A DNA stretch of 64,000 nt from Fistulifera solaris (taxonomy: Eukaryota > Bacillariophyta > Bacillariophyceae > Naviculales > Stauroneidaceae): positions 124,001 to 188,000 of the forward strand of contig AP026180.1 of assembly GCA_030295235.1 (NCBI GenBank), in the 5' to 3' direction. Below the pieces are notes generated by a model, which saw nothing but the letters and a program-made list of their open reading frames with translations, was not told the DNA's origin and did not search any database. Position 1 is the stretch's first letter. Each line of letters opens with the position of its first letter. This document shows positions 1-11,025 of this stretch, one piece after another. The translations under genes and the position numbers were made by a program.

Positions 1-856
1 CTCCGACTGTAGGCTTGCAAGGACGCGTCGGTCGGTTCCGCAAACCCAATGTTTTCAAACGTCTCGACACGGTTCACGAGCCGATACATGTACGAACGCC
101 AAAGGACTTGTTTCGTCCATTCCTTATGACTCCAGGACCGCGGTATACGGCGTGGATTGTCTGTTTGTTTGTCGCTCGACGAAAAGAATAACTCCAAGAT
201 GGACGCTTTGAGAAAAATGGTGCCCCGGTCGAGCTCCCGATAGACATTGCAAAACGAATGACGGGACATTCGTTCATTCAAAGAATACGGAAAATTTTCC
301 GGATACTGCGTCTTTCGTTCCCACATTCGTTGTCGTTCGTACGCAAAAGATAAAATTGCAGAATGTGCAGTGACACGTGAGCGGAAAAAATTCCCGGAAT
401 GAACGATGCCTCGTGTTGAAAGACTTTTGTTCAAGTCCTTGCAAGCCAAATAAACAGTTTGTTCGTCGAATGTCTTGTGCCTCTGTTGAATAGTTGGTTC
501 TCTTTGGTATATCGATCATCGTCATCCGAAGGAGTTCGTCATCATCCGCTTCGATGGCAGTTTCCTCATCGCCGTCATCATAAATGATACTAACAAAGGA
601 GCCTTCAACAAACTCTACCGTTCCATAGAAGTAAACGCCATCGAATTTCTGAATCCGAAAATCGCGTAAGTTTCGATTGCAAGCAGAGCGCAAAACTCGC
701 TGAAAGATAAAACAACTCGCCTACCTTTTTGATTCTTTGACCGAATTGAAACGTAGGATAAGGTAACTCGCGTTTGAGGACAATGGGGCGGGATAATACC
801 TCGTCGGCGTGTACACGAGGAAGCTGAGCATCGGAAGGATGCTTACTTGTTGACAT
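1..856 (-). CDS. Tudor-like domain protein, runs off the left edge
   Basis: The gene starts at ATG 856. Exon 1 (856-725, 44 codons) ends in FGQRIKK. A 76-nt GT-AG intron (724-649) joins it to exon 2 from 648, giving RIKKKFDGVYFYGTVE and then YDDGDEE about 15 residues later. A basic entry, an aromatic strand and an acidic YDDGDxE turn is the pattern of Tudor/PWWP-like chromatin readers, so a nuclear histone-tail reader is inferred. Near position 490 the open frame changes and I find no convincing GT-AG pair there. A second frame is open from about 495 to 1 and includes QRMWERKTQYPENFPYSL; I take it as the continuation. A one-base assembly error or a non-canonical intron could explain the switch. 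The C-terminal part is not recognised and no stop is reached. Confidence 0.6.
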
Positions 857-956
857 GCTTAGTACCTAATTGCAAAAATGGAAATGCAAGGCAAACACCG
901 CGCACCCCGCCATCATCGTCGTCTTTATTTTCCGGCGTCAAAACTTTCCATGAGAC

Positions 957-2102
957 GTTGGATTTTCACTATAACGCAGAGTGTTGGTTCAAGCCAACCC
1001 AGACTGAATTGCAGTTATGAACCGAACAATAAAGGGTTCCGTTTTGCGCCTGTCGCGTCCATCAAATCTTATTCACATGAGAATAAAAATATTAGTTCGG
1101 GTAAATAGAGTCGCAGCAATGATTCTAGTGTTTCTTCGATTTTTCACCTCGAAAAACCAACGCATCGACAACGTGGATTTTCACTATGACGCGGAGTGTT
1201 GGTTTACGCTAACGAAGACTGGATTGCAACCATGAACCGAACAATAAAGGGTTCCGTTTTGCGCCTCTCGCGTCCATCCAATCTCAATCACATGAAAATA
1301 AAAATATTAGTTCGGGTAAATAGAGTCGCAGCAATGATTCTAGTGTTTCTTCAATTTTTCACCTCGAAAAGCCAACGCATCGACACCTTGAATTTTCACT
1401 ATAAGACGGAGTGTTGGTTTACGCTAACGAAGACTGGATTGCAGTCATGAACCAAACAATAAAGGGTTCCGTTTTGCGCCTGTCGCGTCCATCCAATCTT
1501 ACTCACTTGAGAATAAAAATATTAGTTCGGGTAAATAGAGTCGCAGCAATGATTCTAGTGTTTCTTCAATTTTTCACCTCGAAAAACCAACGCATCGACA
1601 ACGTGGATTTTCACTATAAGACGGAGTGCTGGTTTACGCTAACGAAGACTGGATTGCAACCATGAACCGAACAACAAAGGGTTCCGTTTTGCGCCTGTCG
1701 CGTCCATCCAAATCTCAATCACATGAAAATAAAAATATTAGTTCGGGTAAATAGAGTCGCAGCAATGATTCTAGTGTTTCTTCAATTTTTCACCTCGAAA
1801 AACCGACGGATCGACACCTTGAATTTTCACTATAAGACGGAGTGTTGGTTTACGCTAACGAAGACTGGATTGCAACCATGAACCGAACAACAAAGGGTTC
1901 CGTTTTGCGCCTTTCGCATCCGTTCAATGTCATTCGAATAAAATTATAATTACGGGTATATAGAATTGCGATAATTATGATTTTGAACGATATGTGCAAA
2001 GTTTCTTATAAGTTTTTCACCTCGAAAATCCAATTATTGCCACCTTGAATTTTACTATAAGACGGAGTGTTGGTTTACGCTAACCAAGACTGGATTGCAG
2101 TC
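957..2102. repeat. 215-bp tandem repeat, about 5.3 copies
   Basis: The marker ATGAACCGAACAATAAAGG (or a close variant) recurs at 1017, 1232, 1447, 1662 and 1878, and a decayed version occurs at 2103. Spacings are 215, 215, 215, 216 and 225 bp. A partial copy starts near 957. Each unit holds a phase-dependent short open stretch, but 215 is not a multiple of 3 and no family is recognised, so I do not call genes here. The last unit is the most diverged and lies just upstream of the oxygenase gene, so the array fills the space between two divergent gene starts. Confidence 0.9.
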
Positions 2103-2184
2103 ATGAAACACAATTGCAATTGGTTTTGTGTTGCGATGCCTTTCACAAAACGAAAACGTCGCCTTTGACATCAAAACATTACCA

Positions 2185-3069
2185 ATGTCGACTCCATTAC
2201 CATCCTTTGTTCGTCCTACGATACTAAATGAAATCAATAAACAGGTGGTTCGTCGAAAACTAGCGCGGCAACGTCATTGCATTATTGAACAAGGCATTCA
2301 ACCGGATTATTTGGACTCGCTCTTTCCTCCACTCTTGGAACTGTTTGAACCTCAGTCCGTACAATACAATGGAGGTATTGCGGGGGTCAAAGATTGGAAA
2401 ATATCATGTTATCTAGAAGTCATGCCAGGTGGTGTTCCTACGACAGAGCCCAATGTAGAGTTACTGCAATTGTTTTTGCCCTTGTTGGAGGCATGCAATT
2501 CACTGTTCTGTCACTGGTATCGTCAACAACATGCTTGTAATCACAAAAGCAACAATAAAACTCCGGATGTGCAATGTGAGCGTCTGATGACGTTTATCAC
2601 TCGATACACTCCTGCTCCGGGAGAACAAGCTTTGTTGAAAGTGCGTACCGAGCCGAATACTCGTTGGTATACTATCCTCATCAGCCTCTCAACAACTCTC
2701 TTTTTGTATCGGTAGCACGTCGACGGAGCAGGCAAAGTAGATGGATCGATTGTAGTGGCCTTGCCCATAGATCGATGGTCACCGGGAGGTGATCATTCGT
2801 TTGAAGGAGGCGGGTTGACCTTTTGGGATGGCAAGGGAAGTGATGGTAAACCACTCGAGACACATTATGACACAAGATCCGGCGATATTGCCTTTATCGA
2901 TCGGTGCGTTAATAAAAATGCGGTTTCGTTCATTTGAAAGCAAGTAAAACCCACTCACGAACGGCTTTCTTGTTCTTCTTCTTTGAATCGCAGCGCGGTG
3001 TGGCATCAGGCCGATCCTATTACGAAGGGAACACGCTGGGCACTAGTGATTTTCTACAAAGTGCTTTGA
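2185..3069 (+). CDS. 2-oxoglutarate/Fe(II) oxygenase, prolyl-hydroxylase type
   Basis: There are three exons: 2185-2640, 2716-2903 and 2994-3069 (239 aa). The first intron (2641-2715) begins GTGCGT and ends GGTAG; the second (2904-2993) begins GTGCG and ends CGCAG. Splicing creates ALLK-HVDG, which supplies the HxD iron ligands, then FEGGGLTFWDGK, GDIAFIDR, and AVWHQADPITKGTRWALV with the distal His ligand and the Arg that holds 2-oxoglutarate. This is the complete double-stranded beta-helix signature. The enzyme should hydroxylate a protein or small-molecule substrate using O2 and 2-oxoglutarate; the substrate cannot be read from sequence. Without splicing, an in-frame stop sits directly before HVD. 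The start is the first in-frame ATG; further 5' exons in the repeat zone are not excluded. There is no obvious signal peptide. Confidence 0.8.
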
Positions 3070-3311
3070 TGAATGATGTCATGGAAGTAGACTATAGAGA
3101 GTATAATCCTTGAAAGAGAGTGCAGCTTGAATCAAGGACGTAGAAATAGACTTGAATTGCCTTAGTAGCAATTGGCAATCTGCTAGAGCTATCCTATCAA
3201 CAGTTCAGGCGACACCATAGATAAGTGAGCTAGATCAATGTGGGAGGAATAGCAACGAACTGGTCTATAAATTTAGCACGAGTTTATGCTACGCAGTTAG
3301 TAATAATTTGT

Positions 3312-3972
3312 TTATTCCCATCCGGCCTCCGAGGAACTGATCACATAAGCGGCAACATTGGCAATCTCATCATCACCTAGACGTCCGCCGAAAGCAGGCA
3401 TGGCGTTCTTTCCGTTGGTGACTTGGTTGATGACGGCCTTCTCGTTTCGGCCACCGGCCAAGTATTGCTCCAAGGCCTCCTTTTCAAGGGTCTTCTCGGG
3501 CATGATCACGTTTTGTCCTCCGGCGTGGCAAGCGGCGCAGTTGGCGTTGAAGACTTGTTCTCCGGCGGCAACATCGGCAGCGAAGACGGGTTGGGTGGCG
3601 ATGACCGCCGCAGCACCAATGGTGGCGGCACCTTGGGCAGCCTGTTGAGAATAGTAGCGATCATAGAGCGTGAGATATCGAGACATTCAATTGTTGATAA
3701 ACGAAAGAACAAATGCAATGTCAAGATGTTGTTGAAAGAAAAAAGCCTTTGTTGATTCACGGTTCGAGTTGGCACGAGCCAAGCACGAGGTAACGGACGG
3801 AGAAAGCGTGCATACGTTTTTCCCAAGCGCTCGCTCTTGCAGAGACGCAACCTGTTGCGGAAGGATCGGCTTTTGCTTTCCGGAACGCGATTGGTGACAT
3901 CTGGAAACTTACCTGCTTAATAGAGAAAGCCGAAGCACTGGCGAGAAGGGAGGCAACAATAGCGATCTTCAT
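3312..3972 (-). CDS. petJ: Cytochrome c6, plastid lumen
   Basis: Exon 1 (3972-3913) encodes [21 protein letters not shown] 271-nt intron (3912-3642, GTAAG...CAG) precedes exon 2 (3641-3312), for 129 aa in total. The presequence is bipartite: an ER signal ending at ASAF, where the Phe marks stramenopile plastid import, then an alanine-rich thylakoid signal ending QPVFA|ADV. The mature part has CAACH for covalent haem attachment and AMPAF with the Met axial ligand. The length of about 88 residues fits the family. Cytochrome c6 carries electrons from cytochrome b6f to photosystem I in the thylakoid lumen; diatoms use it in place of plastocyanin, and in this lineage the gene is nuclear. The intron between the signal peptide and the rest of the presequence is long for this window. 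Confidence 0.96.
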
Positions 3973-4699
3973 TTTATTGATTATTGTATTGTATTGGTGT
4001 TGATTGCGGTCGTTTTGACGAAAGTGTGTCTTTTTTCTCGACGTCTGTGTTGAGAAAGCACGGTCAAGAGAAGGTCGAACGTAAGGAACGGCGAACGGCG
4101 ACTGACGAAAGTTGAATGTATCTTTTGGATTTGGCGTTCCGACGGAATCTTGCCATCTTTCCGTGAAGAGCAATGGTCTTTCTTCAAGTAAAAAGGTAAA
4201 TCCGAGCTGTAGAATCTTTTAGAGTGTACCAAACGCGTCCGTCACGCGCAGGATACGTCCGCTGCTTCTACGAACACCACCGCTGCTCGGAGACGTCAAA
4301 GGTTGTCAAAAGGATCTTGCCATCGGAAAGGACAACGAGCATTTCAGATTCCAGATTCCATGATGACGTCGGCTTTGAAAGCACCCGGTCGCCGACGACA
4401 GACGACAGACGATCAGAAGTCTGAGATTCATGACTCATGACTGAATTACAGTCGTGGTAAAATGAGAAGACACTTTGGGCTGATAGTCAACAGAAAGGGC
4501 GTACGACTGACAGATATTAGAAATTAAGTGTCGCACGTCTCGCTTCTCCGTTGTGTTCTTGTTCTCAAACTCAAACTGCACCGTCTATTTTATTCCGTAT
4601 TTTTTATTGCTGTTACTGGTAATAAAAGCAATAGCAATCGATTCTCCGTCTTTTCTCCTTTTCTTTTCGCATTAAAAAACTCATAACACCTAATCAGCG
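3973..4699. other. Intergenic, divergent promoters of petJ and BTB copy 1
   Basis: I see no coding signal in this 727-bp stretch. Short open frames on both strands are unsupported. It must hold the 5' regions of two divergently transcribed genes. Confidence 0.6.
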
Positions 4700-5698
4700 A
4701 TGAAACAAGCGGATGAACCAAAATGGCGCGACGATCCTGTCGAGTCGTTTAGTGACTGGAAAATAGAAATTTCGAGCGACCGTCGAGAATGTAACACCTA
4801 TTTTGTACACAAGACGTTTCTAGCACACGGCTCCCGACGAAGTGAATACTTTTCACGATTGTTTCGCAGTGAAACGAGCTTTAAAGAAAGTCAATCGAAT
4901 ACCAGTCAAATCGAGCTTGATCCGATCGCAGCCGACGCCTTTCCGACCCTTTTGGACTACGTCTACGGTTCCGAGTTGAGTATTGTGGAAGAAAACGCGA
5001 CCGCCTTGCATCATTTGGGAGAATACTTTGAAATCGATCCGTTGCAAGAAGCTTCCTTGGAATTCTGTCAGCAGAATATGTCACTGGAGAATTTGCATCT
5101 TTATTACGTGGCTGCCAAACAACTCTGCAATGAGCCCGTCATGACTCTCGTTACGGACTGTTTAAGGGCCCATATGGATGACGTTCTACCCACGCATTCG
5201 ATTGTCGAGCAATCCCATCCTCAGTTATGGATCGAAGCGTTGGGACTGGACCAAGGAAACAAACGGTGCAACATTTACGATACAAGCGATCTGAGTCTGG
5301 TCATAGCGAAAATGTGCATGAGTCAAAGCGAAGAAACGCTGGATGCGAAAACGTTTTATACGCTTGTCAATGCTCTGACGATGGTACATCCGGGCGCGGC
5401 CTTGGATTTATGTGAATTGGCGGATCGCTATCGCCTGGATGATGCCAATCACGGCGCTATTTCTGGTCTCGCCTTATTTCAGGAACGATGCGCCAGCACT
5501 TTGGCTAATCAATGGAAAGATTTGCATAGCATGGATGATTTGCAGATAGAAAAGATGTTGCAAAGAAGTCCGGAGTTCCTTGTGAGCCTTCTCATGCAGT
5601 CGTCGAAGCGAGCATCACGAGACGTGGATAGACTGTCGACGGAACTTGTTCATAGTGAAAAGCTCTTGATTGCGGCACAAAAGATACAGTGGCGATAA
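4700..5698 (+). CDS. BTB/POZ domain protein, array copy 1 (intact)
   Basis: A single uninterrupted exon of 332 codons. The family hallmark PKWRDDPVESFSDWKIEI is followed by the BTB core: FVHKTFLAHGSRRSEYFSRL, then FPTLLDYVYGSELSI and TALHHLGEYFEI (about residues 30-125). A helical region of about 200 residues follows, containing MSLENLHLYYVAAKQLCNEP, LSLVIAKMCMSQ and ALDLCELADRY, reminiscent of a BACK-type extension. BTB domains dimerise and often bring substrates to Cullin-3 ubiquitin ligases, but no kelch, MATH or DNA-binding domain is present, so the role is open. This is the reference for the seven other copies downstream on the same strand. Confidence 0.9.
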   Translation: MKQADEPKWRDDPVESFSDWKIEISSDRRECNTYFVHKTFLAHGSRRSEYFSRLFRSETSFKESQSNTSQIELDPIAADAFPTLLDYVYGSELSIVEENATALHHLGEYFEIDPLQEASLEFCQQNMSLENLHLYYVAAKQLCNEPVMTLVTDCLRAHMDDVLPTHSIVEQSHPQLWIEALGLDQGNKRCNIYDTSDLSLVIAKMCMSQSEETLDAKTFYTLVNALTMVHPGAALDLCELADRYRLDDANHGAISGLALFQERCASTLANQWKDLHSMDDLQIEKMLQRSPEFLVSLLMQSSKRASRDVDRLSTELVHSEKLLIAAQKIQWR

Positions 5699-6274
5699 CG
5701 CACGCGATGTAGCTGAAAGAGTACAGTATAGACGATCTCACGCGCCATCGTTCGTGAAGTCTACGAATTACGACTCCCTATTGCGTACGTATGAGAATAC
5801 CGGCGAGTTTATTGATGGCAGTAACAAGAAGCGATACGGGCTGAGACAGTTTCCTTGTGAGTCAGATGTACAGCAACGCCGGTATTGTGTTATTACAGTG
5901 CTACAGCGAGTGTTCGAGCAAGGTCTTTCAATATTTGTAAAAGCTCACCGTTCTGGCGCGTTTCATCTGCGAAATTACCAAACCAACATTTTGAAAGCTT
6001 TCGGCAAAAGATCATTTACAGCATAACGTAGAATTGAACGTTGAAACGTAGCTTAGCTGTAGATGCTCGCTTTACACGGTCTCTAGTAACTTTTGAACTA
6101 AAGAGCTAAGCTTATTATCAAAATTTTACTGCGCGTCTGGGATTTTTTTTGGTTTTGGGTTTGCAAAAAAAATCTTTGCCGATTTTGCCGACACAGCAAT
6201 GACATTGGGCTGTGTTCGCGTATTTTCCTTTTCTTATCTCTTACGAAAACAAACCAACGATGGTGACGTCTTTG
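5699..6274. other. Intergenic between BTB copies 1 and 2
   Basis: This 576-bp stretch has no convincing gene. The 3' end is AT-rich and ends in the leader of BTB copy 2. Confidence 0.6.
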
Positions 6275-7274
6275 ATGAATGGCGTTGAAGATAAGATGGA
6301 GGTAGAGACGACTTCGACCAAAATGGCGTGACGACCCGGCCGAATCGTTTAGCGACTGGAAAATAGAAATCGTTGTGGAAGAGGGTGATAGCAAGTACAG
6401 CCAAATTTATCACGTTCACAAGACCTTTCTGGCACACGGTCCCAGGCGTCGGCGAATACTTCACGAAGCTCTTGCGAAGCGAAGAGGTTTTCAAAGAGAA
6501 TCATTCTGGCATCAGTCAGATCACACTCGATCCCCTCTCCGCTAAAGCGTTTCCGATTCTCTTAGACTACGTTTACGGCTTCAATCATAGTATCACGACA
6601 GAAACGGCCACCGCATTGGATTATCTGGGAGACTATTTCGGAAACAGTGAACTACAAACCTTTTCTATCCAATTCGGATATAAAGATATGTCGTTAGACA
6701 ACGTGCATGTATACTATGCTCATGCAGAGGAGCTATGCAATGAGGTAATCATGGATGTGATCTACATGTTTCTCAAAAAGCACATTAACAATGTTCTTCC
6801 GACCCATCCTATTGTGGAATGCTCTAATCCTCACCTATGGACCATTGTTTTGGGCGTTAGCACAATCAGACGCTTCGAGCGCATTTCAATCTTTCTTTAC
6901 GACTCATATCCGTTGGCAAGGGTCATTGAGAAGGTCTGCAAGCGTCATAAAGACACTTTGGATATTGCCACGTTTGCGGCGCTCACGGATCTGCTGATTT
7001 CCGTCCCTCCCAGCATTGGCGCTGAGTTTTCTCGAGCTGATTACCCAGTTTGGTGATTCCGAGGAAGCCGAAACTTTATTAGGGCTTTTCAAAGTTCGCT
7101 GTATGAGTTCGATAACGAGAGGCTGGGAAGCTTTGCTCCATTTGGATGATGAACAGCTCGGAATACTGAAACAAAAAAGCCCCGAAGTTTCTTCTCGACC
7201 TAATGCTGAAGTCTTTAAAGGAGGCATCCTTGGATTTGCAGCAGGCCATGAGAAGGGCTGAGGGGGATTATTGA
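6275..7274 (+). pseudogene. BTB/POZ array copy 2, frame broken four times
   Basis: Similarity to copy 1 runs from WRDDPAESFSDWKIEI to the C-terminus but in changing frames. The breaks lie near 6320 (run AAAA), 6441-6455 (CCCAGG...CGG), 7001-7015 (CCC/TT) and 7180 (CCCC). Each needs one base removed, and removing one at each gives a continuous frame of 332 codons to TGA 7272-7274. All four being extra bases in short runs can mean either a slipped pseudogene or assembly error; see findings. The BTB core (VHKTFLAHGP, FPILLDYVYGFNHSI) and the helical tail are otherwise well conserved, and I see no nonsense substitution. The start is the in-frame ATG 6275; 6296 is an alternative. Confidence 0.7.
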
Positions 7275-7665
7275 AGTGAAAGTTTGACTTGATTGGAAGT
7301 AAAATTAGGTTGATTTAACCATTCGGCCACGTTAAATAATAGTGACTCGAATACGGGACTGGAATTATTAGTCCCGTTCATCGTAAACTAACTCTAAATC
7401 CTACAGTATACTTAAACCTCGTAGTGGTACCATTATACTGTTTAGAACAGTGTCTTAATCTTGTGTTTGTCCGTTGAGATAACGCTTCCTCAATGTCACA
7501 TGTCGTCGTTACTACGTACCAGTACTGTACAGGTCCAACGCCTGCCCGCCCTCGCGCACCTTAAACAATTTTTTGCGTTTGGTTTGACAAACAGTTGACA
7601 CAACAACATAATCTGCCATCCGTCATCTATTGCTGTTTAAGGCAAGAACTGCAACGAAGTTGACG
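7275..7665. other. Intergenic between BTB copies 2 and 3
   Basis: This 391-bp stretch shows no gene. It contains repeated tries of GTAC-rich sequence around 7515-7530. Confidence 0.5.
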
Positions 7666-8649
7666 ATGGTAGATAGTTCTGTGGATCAATTGAAGGCGTG
7701 TAACAGACTCAAGTGGCGTGAATCGTTTAGCGACTGGAAGATCGAAATTGTTTCGGACGATGGTGATAGCAAATGCAGCCAAACGTATCATGTTCACAAG
7801 ACGTTTCTGGCGCACGGGCCCAGACGAAGCGAGTACTTTTGTAAGTTGTTGAGCAGCCGAAGATCGCTTCAAAAGAAATCAAATGAATACAAGTCGCATC
7901 GAGCTCCATCCTCTCAGCGGCTAAAGCATTCCCCGTTCTCCTTGATTTCGTCTACGGTTTCGATCACAGCATCACAACAGAAACGGCACCTGCCATACGC
8001 TATTTGGGAGAATGTTTTGAAATCAGAGCGACTCGAAAGTTCTTTTCCGGGTTCTTCAAGAAGGATATATCATTAGCAAATTTGCATGTCTACTACTCTC
8101 ATGCACAATAACTTGGCGACAAGCCACTCATGAAGACTGTTTCTGTCTATCTGGCGACTCGTTTTCGAAGTCTCCTCCCCGAACATCCTATCGTGGTACA
8201 GTCCACGCCTCAGCTATGGCTTCAAGTTTTCGATCTAAGAAAAAACAGATTCTCGAAACCGTTTTTTGCCATCGAAAACTTTCTCAAAGATCATCGCAAC
8301 AATGGGTATGAATCAGAAGGAAAAGTTAGATGTTCCGTCCTTTCTCGAACTCGTTGATAAGCTCGTATTCATCGAACCATCGGCGGCGCTGATGTTCTTT
8401 GAGATTATCGACTTTGCTTCGACAATCACGACCGATAATCTCTTGAGATACCGCCTCAAAGTTTTTAAAGAGCGATGCACGGAAGCTTTGTCGAAAAACT
8501 GGCATCTTATGTTGGGTTTGGATGATATTCAGCTAGAAAAGATGAAACAGAAAGGACCGGATTTCCTGATGAAGGTCATGATGGGGTCGTTAAAGAAAGC
8601 AGCAGAAGACTACCAGCGGGGTCGCAAGAGAGCACGCGAGGGACACTAA
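7666..8649 (+). pseudogene. BTB/POZ array copy 3, three frameshifts and one stop
   Basis: The copy begins MVDSSVDQLKACNRLKWRES and keeps the BTB core (HVHKTFLAHGPRRSEYF). Frameshifts fall at 7857 (CC), 7919 (GG) and 8262-8267 (T6), each reparable by removing one base. In addition there is an in-frame TAA at 8109-8111, after YYSHAQ, where the other copies have a charged residue and Leu follows. That stop is a substitution, not a run-length change, so this copy is the best candidate for a real pseudogene. The tail recovers KIIATMGMNQKEKLDVPSF and LGLDDIQLEKMKQKGPDF and ends at 8649. Confidence 0.75.
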
Positions 8650-9355
8650 ATTGGTATTCATTCAGTGCAATGACAAAATCTATATTCAAATCACAGGAGG
8701 CTGCGCACAGTTCATATTTGCAGCCAAATGGAGAACAGTCTGTAGCTTGGAGCGAGGGGAAAGGCTACTGTAGAGACACATTCTATCTACTGTCGTGGAT
8801 CTAGGAAAGATCAGTAACGATTCAATTTCAAAATTGAAAAATAAAACAATTGAATTGTATTTCAATGAAGTACTGCATCTAGAGCTACTACTGTACGTAG
8901 ACTTGCTTTAGTTCTATCAACCATATCACCAAATCTGAACCAATCCGAGTTTTACTATGTGCCGGATCGTTCTTTATCCGTCTTACCAGAAGTGGCTGCT
9001 TTGTTCTTCTTTGTATTTAGTGGCCCAAAATCGCTCTCAACTCAGCGTGGCAATAGCTTGGGCTCGATCCATGGAAAGAAGTTAATTAAGTCGAACTCTA
9101 CGCGTGACTCAGCAGGCGGGACCGCTCATCAGCGTCATCACATCGCATACCAGTATCTTGCAATCATCAATCATAAAAGCTCGTTTTTGTTTCCATTGCT
9201 ATTATGCTTATGCTGCATCAATAGTAGGTTATGCCTTCGCTGCACCAATTATCCTGTTGAGAACTGGCCCGTCAGTTTCTGCTATTCCTTGCCGTTCGCG
9301 AAGCTCTAAAGTTTACAAGTAATACATACAACAAACGTGTGATCCAACTCGATCA
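8650..9355. other. Intergenic between BTB copies 3 and 4
   Basis: This 706-bp stretch has an AT-rich 5' half. Two overlapping short open frames near 8959-9322 have no family signature, and I do not call them. Confidence 0.5.
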
Positions 9356-10315
9356 ATGATGCAAGACGATCAGCCGAAATGGCGCGACGATCCAGTCGAT
9401 TTGTTTAGCGATTGGAAGATTGAGATCATATCCTTTAACGATGAAGGCGTAGAGACAACCGACACATATCACGTGCACAAGAACTTTCTCGCGCGGTTCA
9501 GCGACGAAGCAAATACTTCTTTCGACTCTTTCGGAAGGAAAGCTTCACTGAGAATCAAGCGAGTACGAGTCGAATTGATTTGGATCCCCTAGCAGCTCAA
9601 GCATTTCCTGTTCTTTTGGACTTTGTTTACGGCTCTAATCTTAGTATCACTTCCCAGACGGCTACGGGCGTTGCATCATTTAGGAGAATACTTCGAAATC
9701 AGGCCATTGCAAGACACTTCTTTTGAGTTCTGTCAACATGACATGTCGTTGGATAATTTGCATGCCTATTATGCTTCTGCGAAACAGCTGCACGATGACA
9801 ACGTCATGAATCTGATCGTTGACTATCTGAGGTTGAAGATATCTAAACTCTCCCCGACCAACCCTATCGTGTTGCAATCAAGTCCGGATTTGTGGTTGCG
9901 TGTTCTGGGCTTAGATGATCGTCGTGAAAAGATTGAATTCAAAGATACTATTCTATTGAGCCAGATCATCGCCAAGATGTGCATGAGTCAAAGCGAAGCC
10001 CGATGGACGCAAAAACATTTTATACTTTCACGAATCTTCTGACTTCCATTCATTCAAACGCTGGCTCTGGATTTGTGTGAATTGGATGACCGCTACTCCC
10101 TCGGTGATGACGATGATGAGTCTGACCTTTCCGCGCTCCAACAACTTTGCGTTGACGCCCTTTCCGCCAATTGGACAGATAGGAACAAGTGGAACGATGA
10201 GCAGTTTGACAAAATGAAATACAGAAAACCAAAATTTATCGTAAAAGTTCTCAGGCAGACGGTGAGTGATGCGACCTCAAAATTACCTAGAAAGTCGCAC
10301 TATGCAGATTATTGA
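9356..10315 (+). pseudogene. BTB/POZ array copy 4, four frameshifts
   Basis: It starts MMQDDQPKWRDDPVDLFSDW. Frame changes occur near 9498 (one base missing), 9666 (GGG, one extra), 9999 (CCC, one missing) and 10056 (AAA, one extra); the net change is zero, giving 320 codons. Pieces recovered in order are RRSKYFFRLFRKESF, FPVLLDFVYGSNLSI, ALHHLGEYFEIRPLQ, LSQIIAKMCMSQSE and ALDLCELDDRYSL. The tail has a short acidic insert (GDDDDESD). A further scrap resembling SQVVAKVC lies near 10498-10520. As with copy 2, the lesions are all run-length changes, so true status is uncertain. Confidence 0.7.
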
Positions 10316-11025
10316 AAGGAAGGTGTTAGGAAGTGTTTCCTGGAGCCTTTTCATGCAATCTTTGAGGCGATCATCACGAGAGGTAAATAGACTTTTGACT
10401 GGACTTGCCGACAATGAAGAGCTTCGGATTCGCCGCATAAACAATACAGTTTTCGGGCGAAATCAATGCAGATGACATGGTCATAATCGATTCGTGAGCC
10501 AAGTCGTTGCTAAGGTGTGTTCTAAGCTGTACTATTCCAAAATGAAAAGAAAGTGGAACGAACACAACCGTAAAGTAGTGGTGAGAGAAGTCTTCCCGAC
10601 TTTCAAGGCAAGCTTTTCAGAAGCCAAAATTAAAGTTAACTACTTGATCGTTCACGCTTCGACAGATACAACCAAAGCGATATGAAAGAATTACTGCTGT
10701 ATTGGCTGGACCCATTACCACCTACACCTTAGAGCTAAAGGGGAACTTCCTTGAGATCAAGAAGTTGATAACCAACTTTTAGCCACTTGAAAACCGCAAC
10801 GGTACACAATTCCTGTATGTAGCTGTACAGTTCATTCGACAGTTATTTGGAATAGATCCCGTTTGCCGGTGTGGTCGATCTGCAACGACACACAAAAAGC
10901 GTGCGCTGCTCGTTGCTTTCATTATTTGTCGTTCTCTCCGCGTATATTTTCGATTTTGAAATCATCGTCCGGTCATCTCTTCACTAGAAATATTTTTACG
11001 AACAGCAATTTTTGAATAATTGAAA
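10316..11025. other. Intergenic between BTB copies 4 and 5, with BTB scraps
   Basis: 10340-10520 holds short fragments similar to BTB C-termini (LFMQSLRRSSREVNRL, SQVVAKVC) in shifted frames, suggesting a decayed partial copy. The rest is non-coding as far as I can tell. The leader just before copy 5 (GCAATTT, then TTGAAAATGG) is shared with copy 8. Confidence 0.5.

Noticed and set aside
2641-2715. Oxygenase seemed to have lost its HxD motif (RTE in place of HxD) and to end in a stop.
   Set aside because: This stretch is an intron (GTGCGT...GGTAG). Splicing brings HVD into frame after ALLK.
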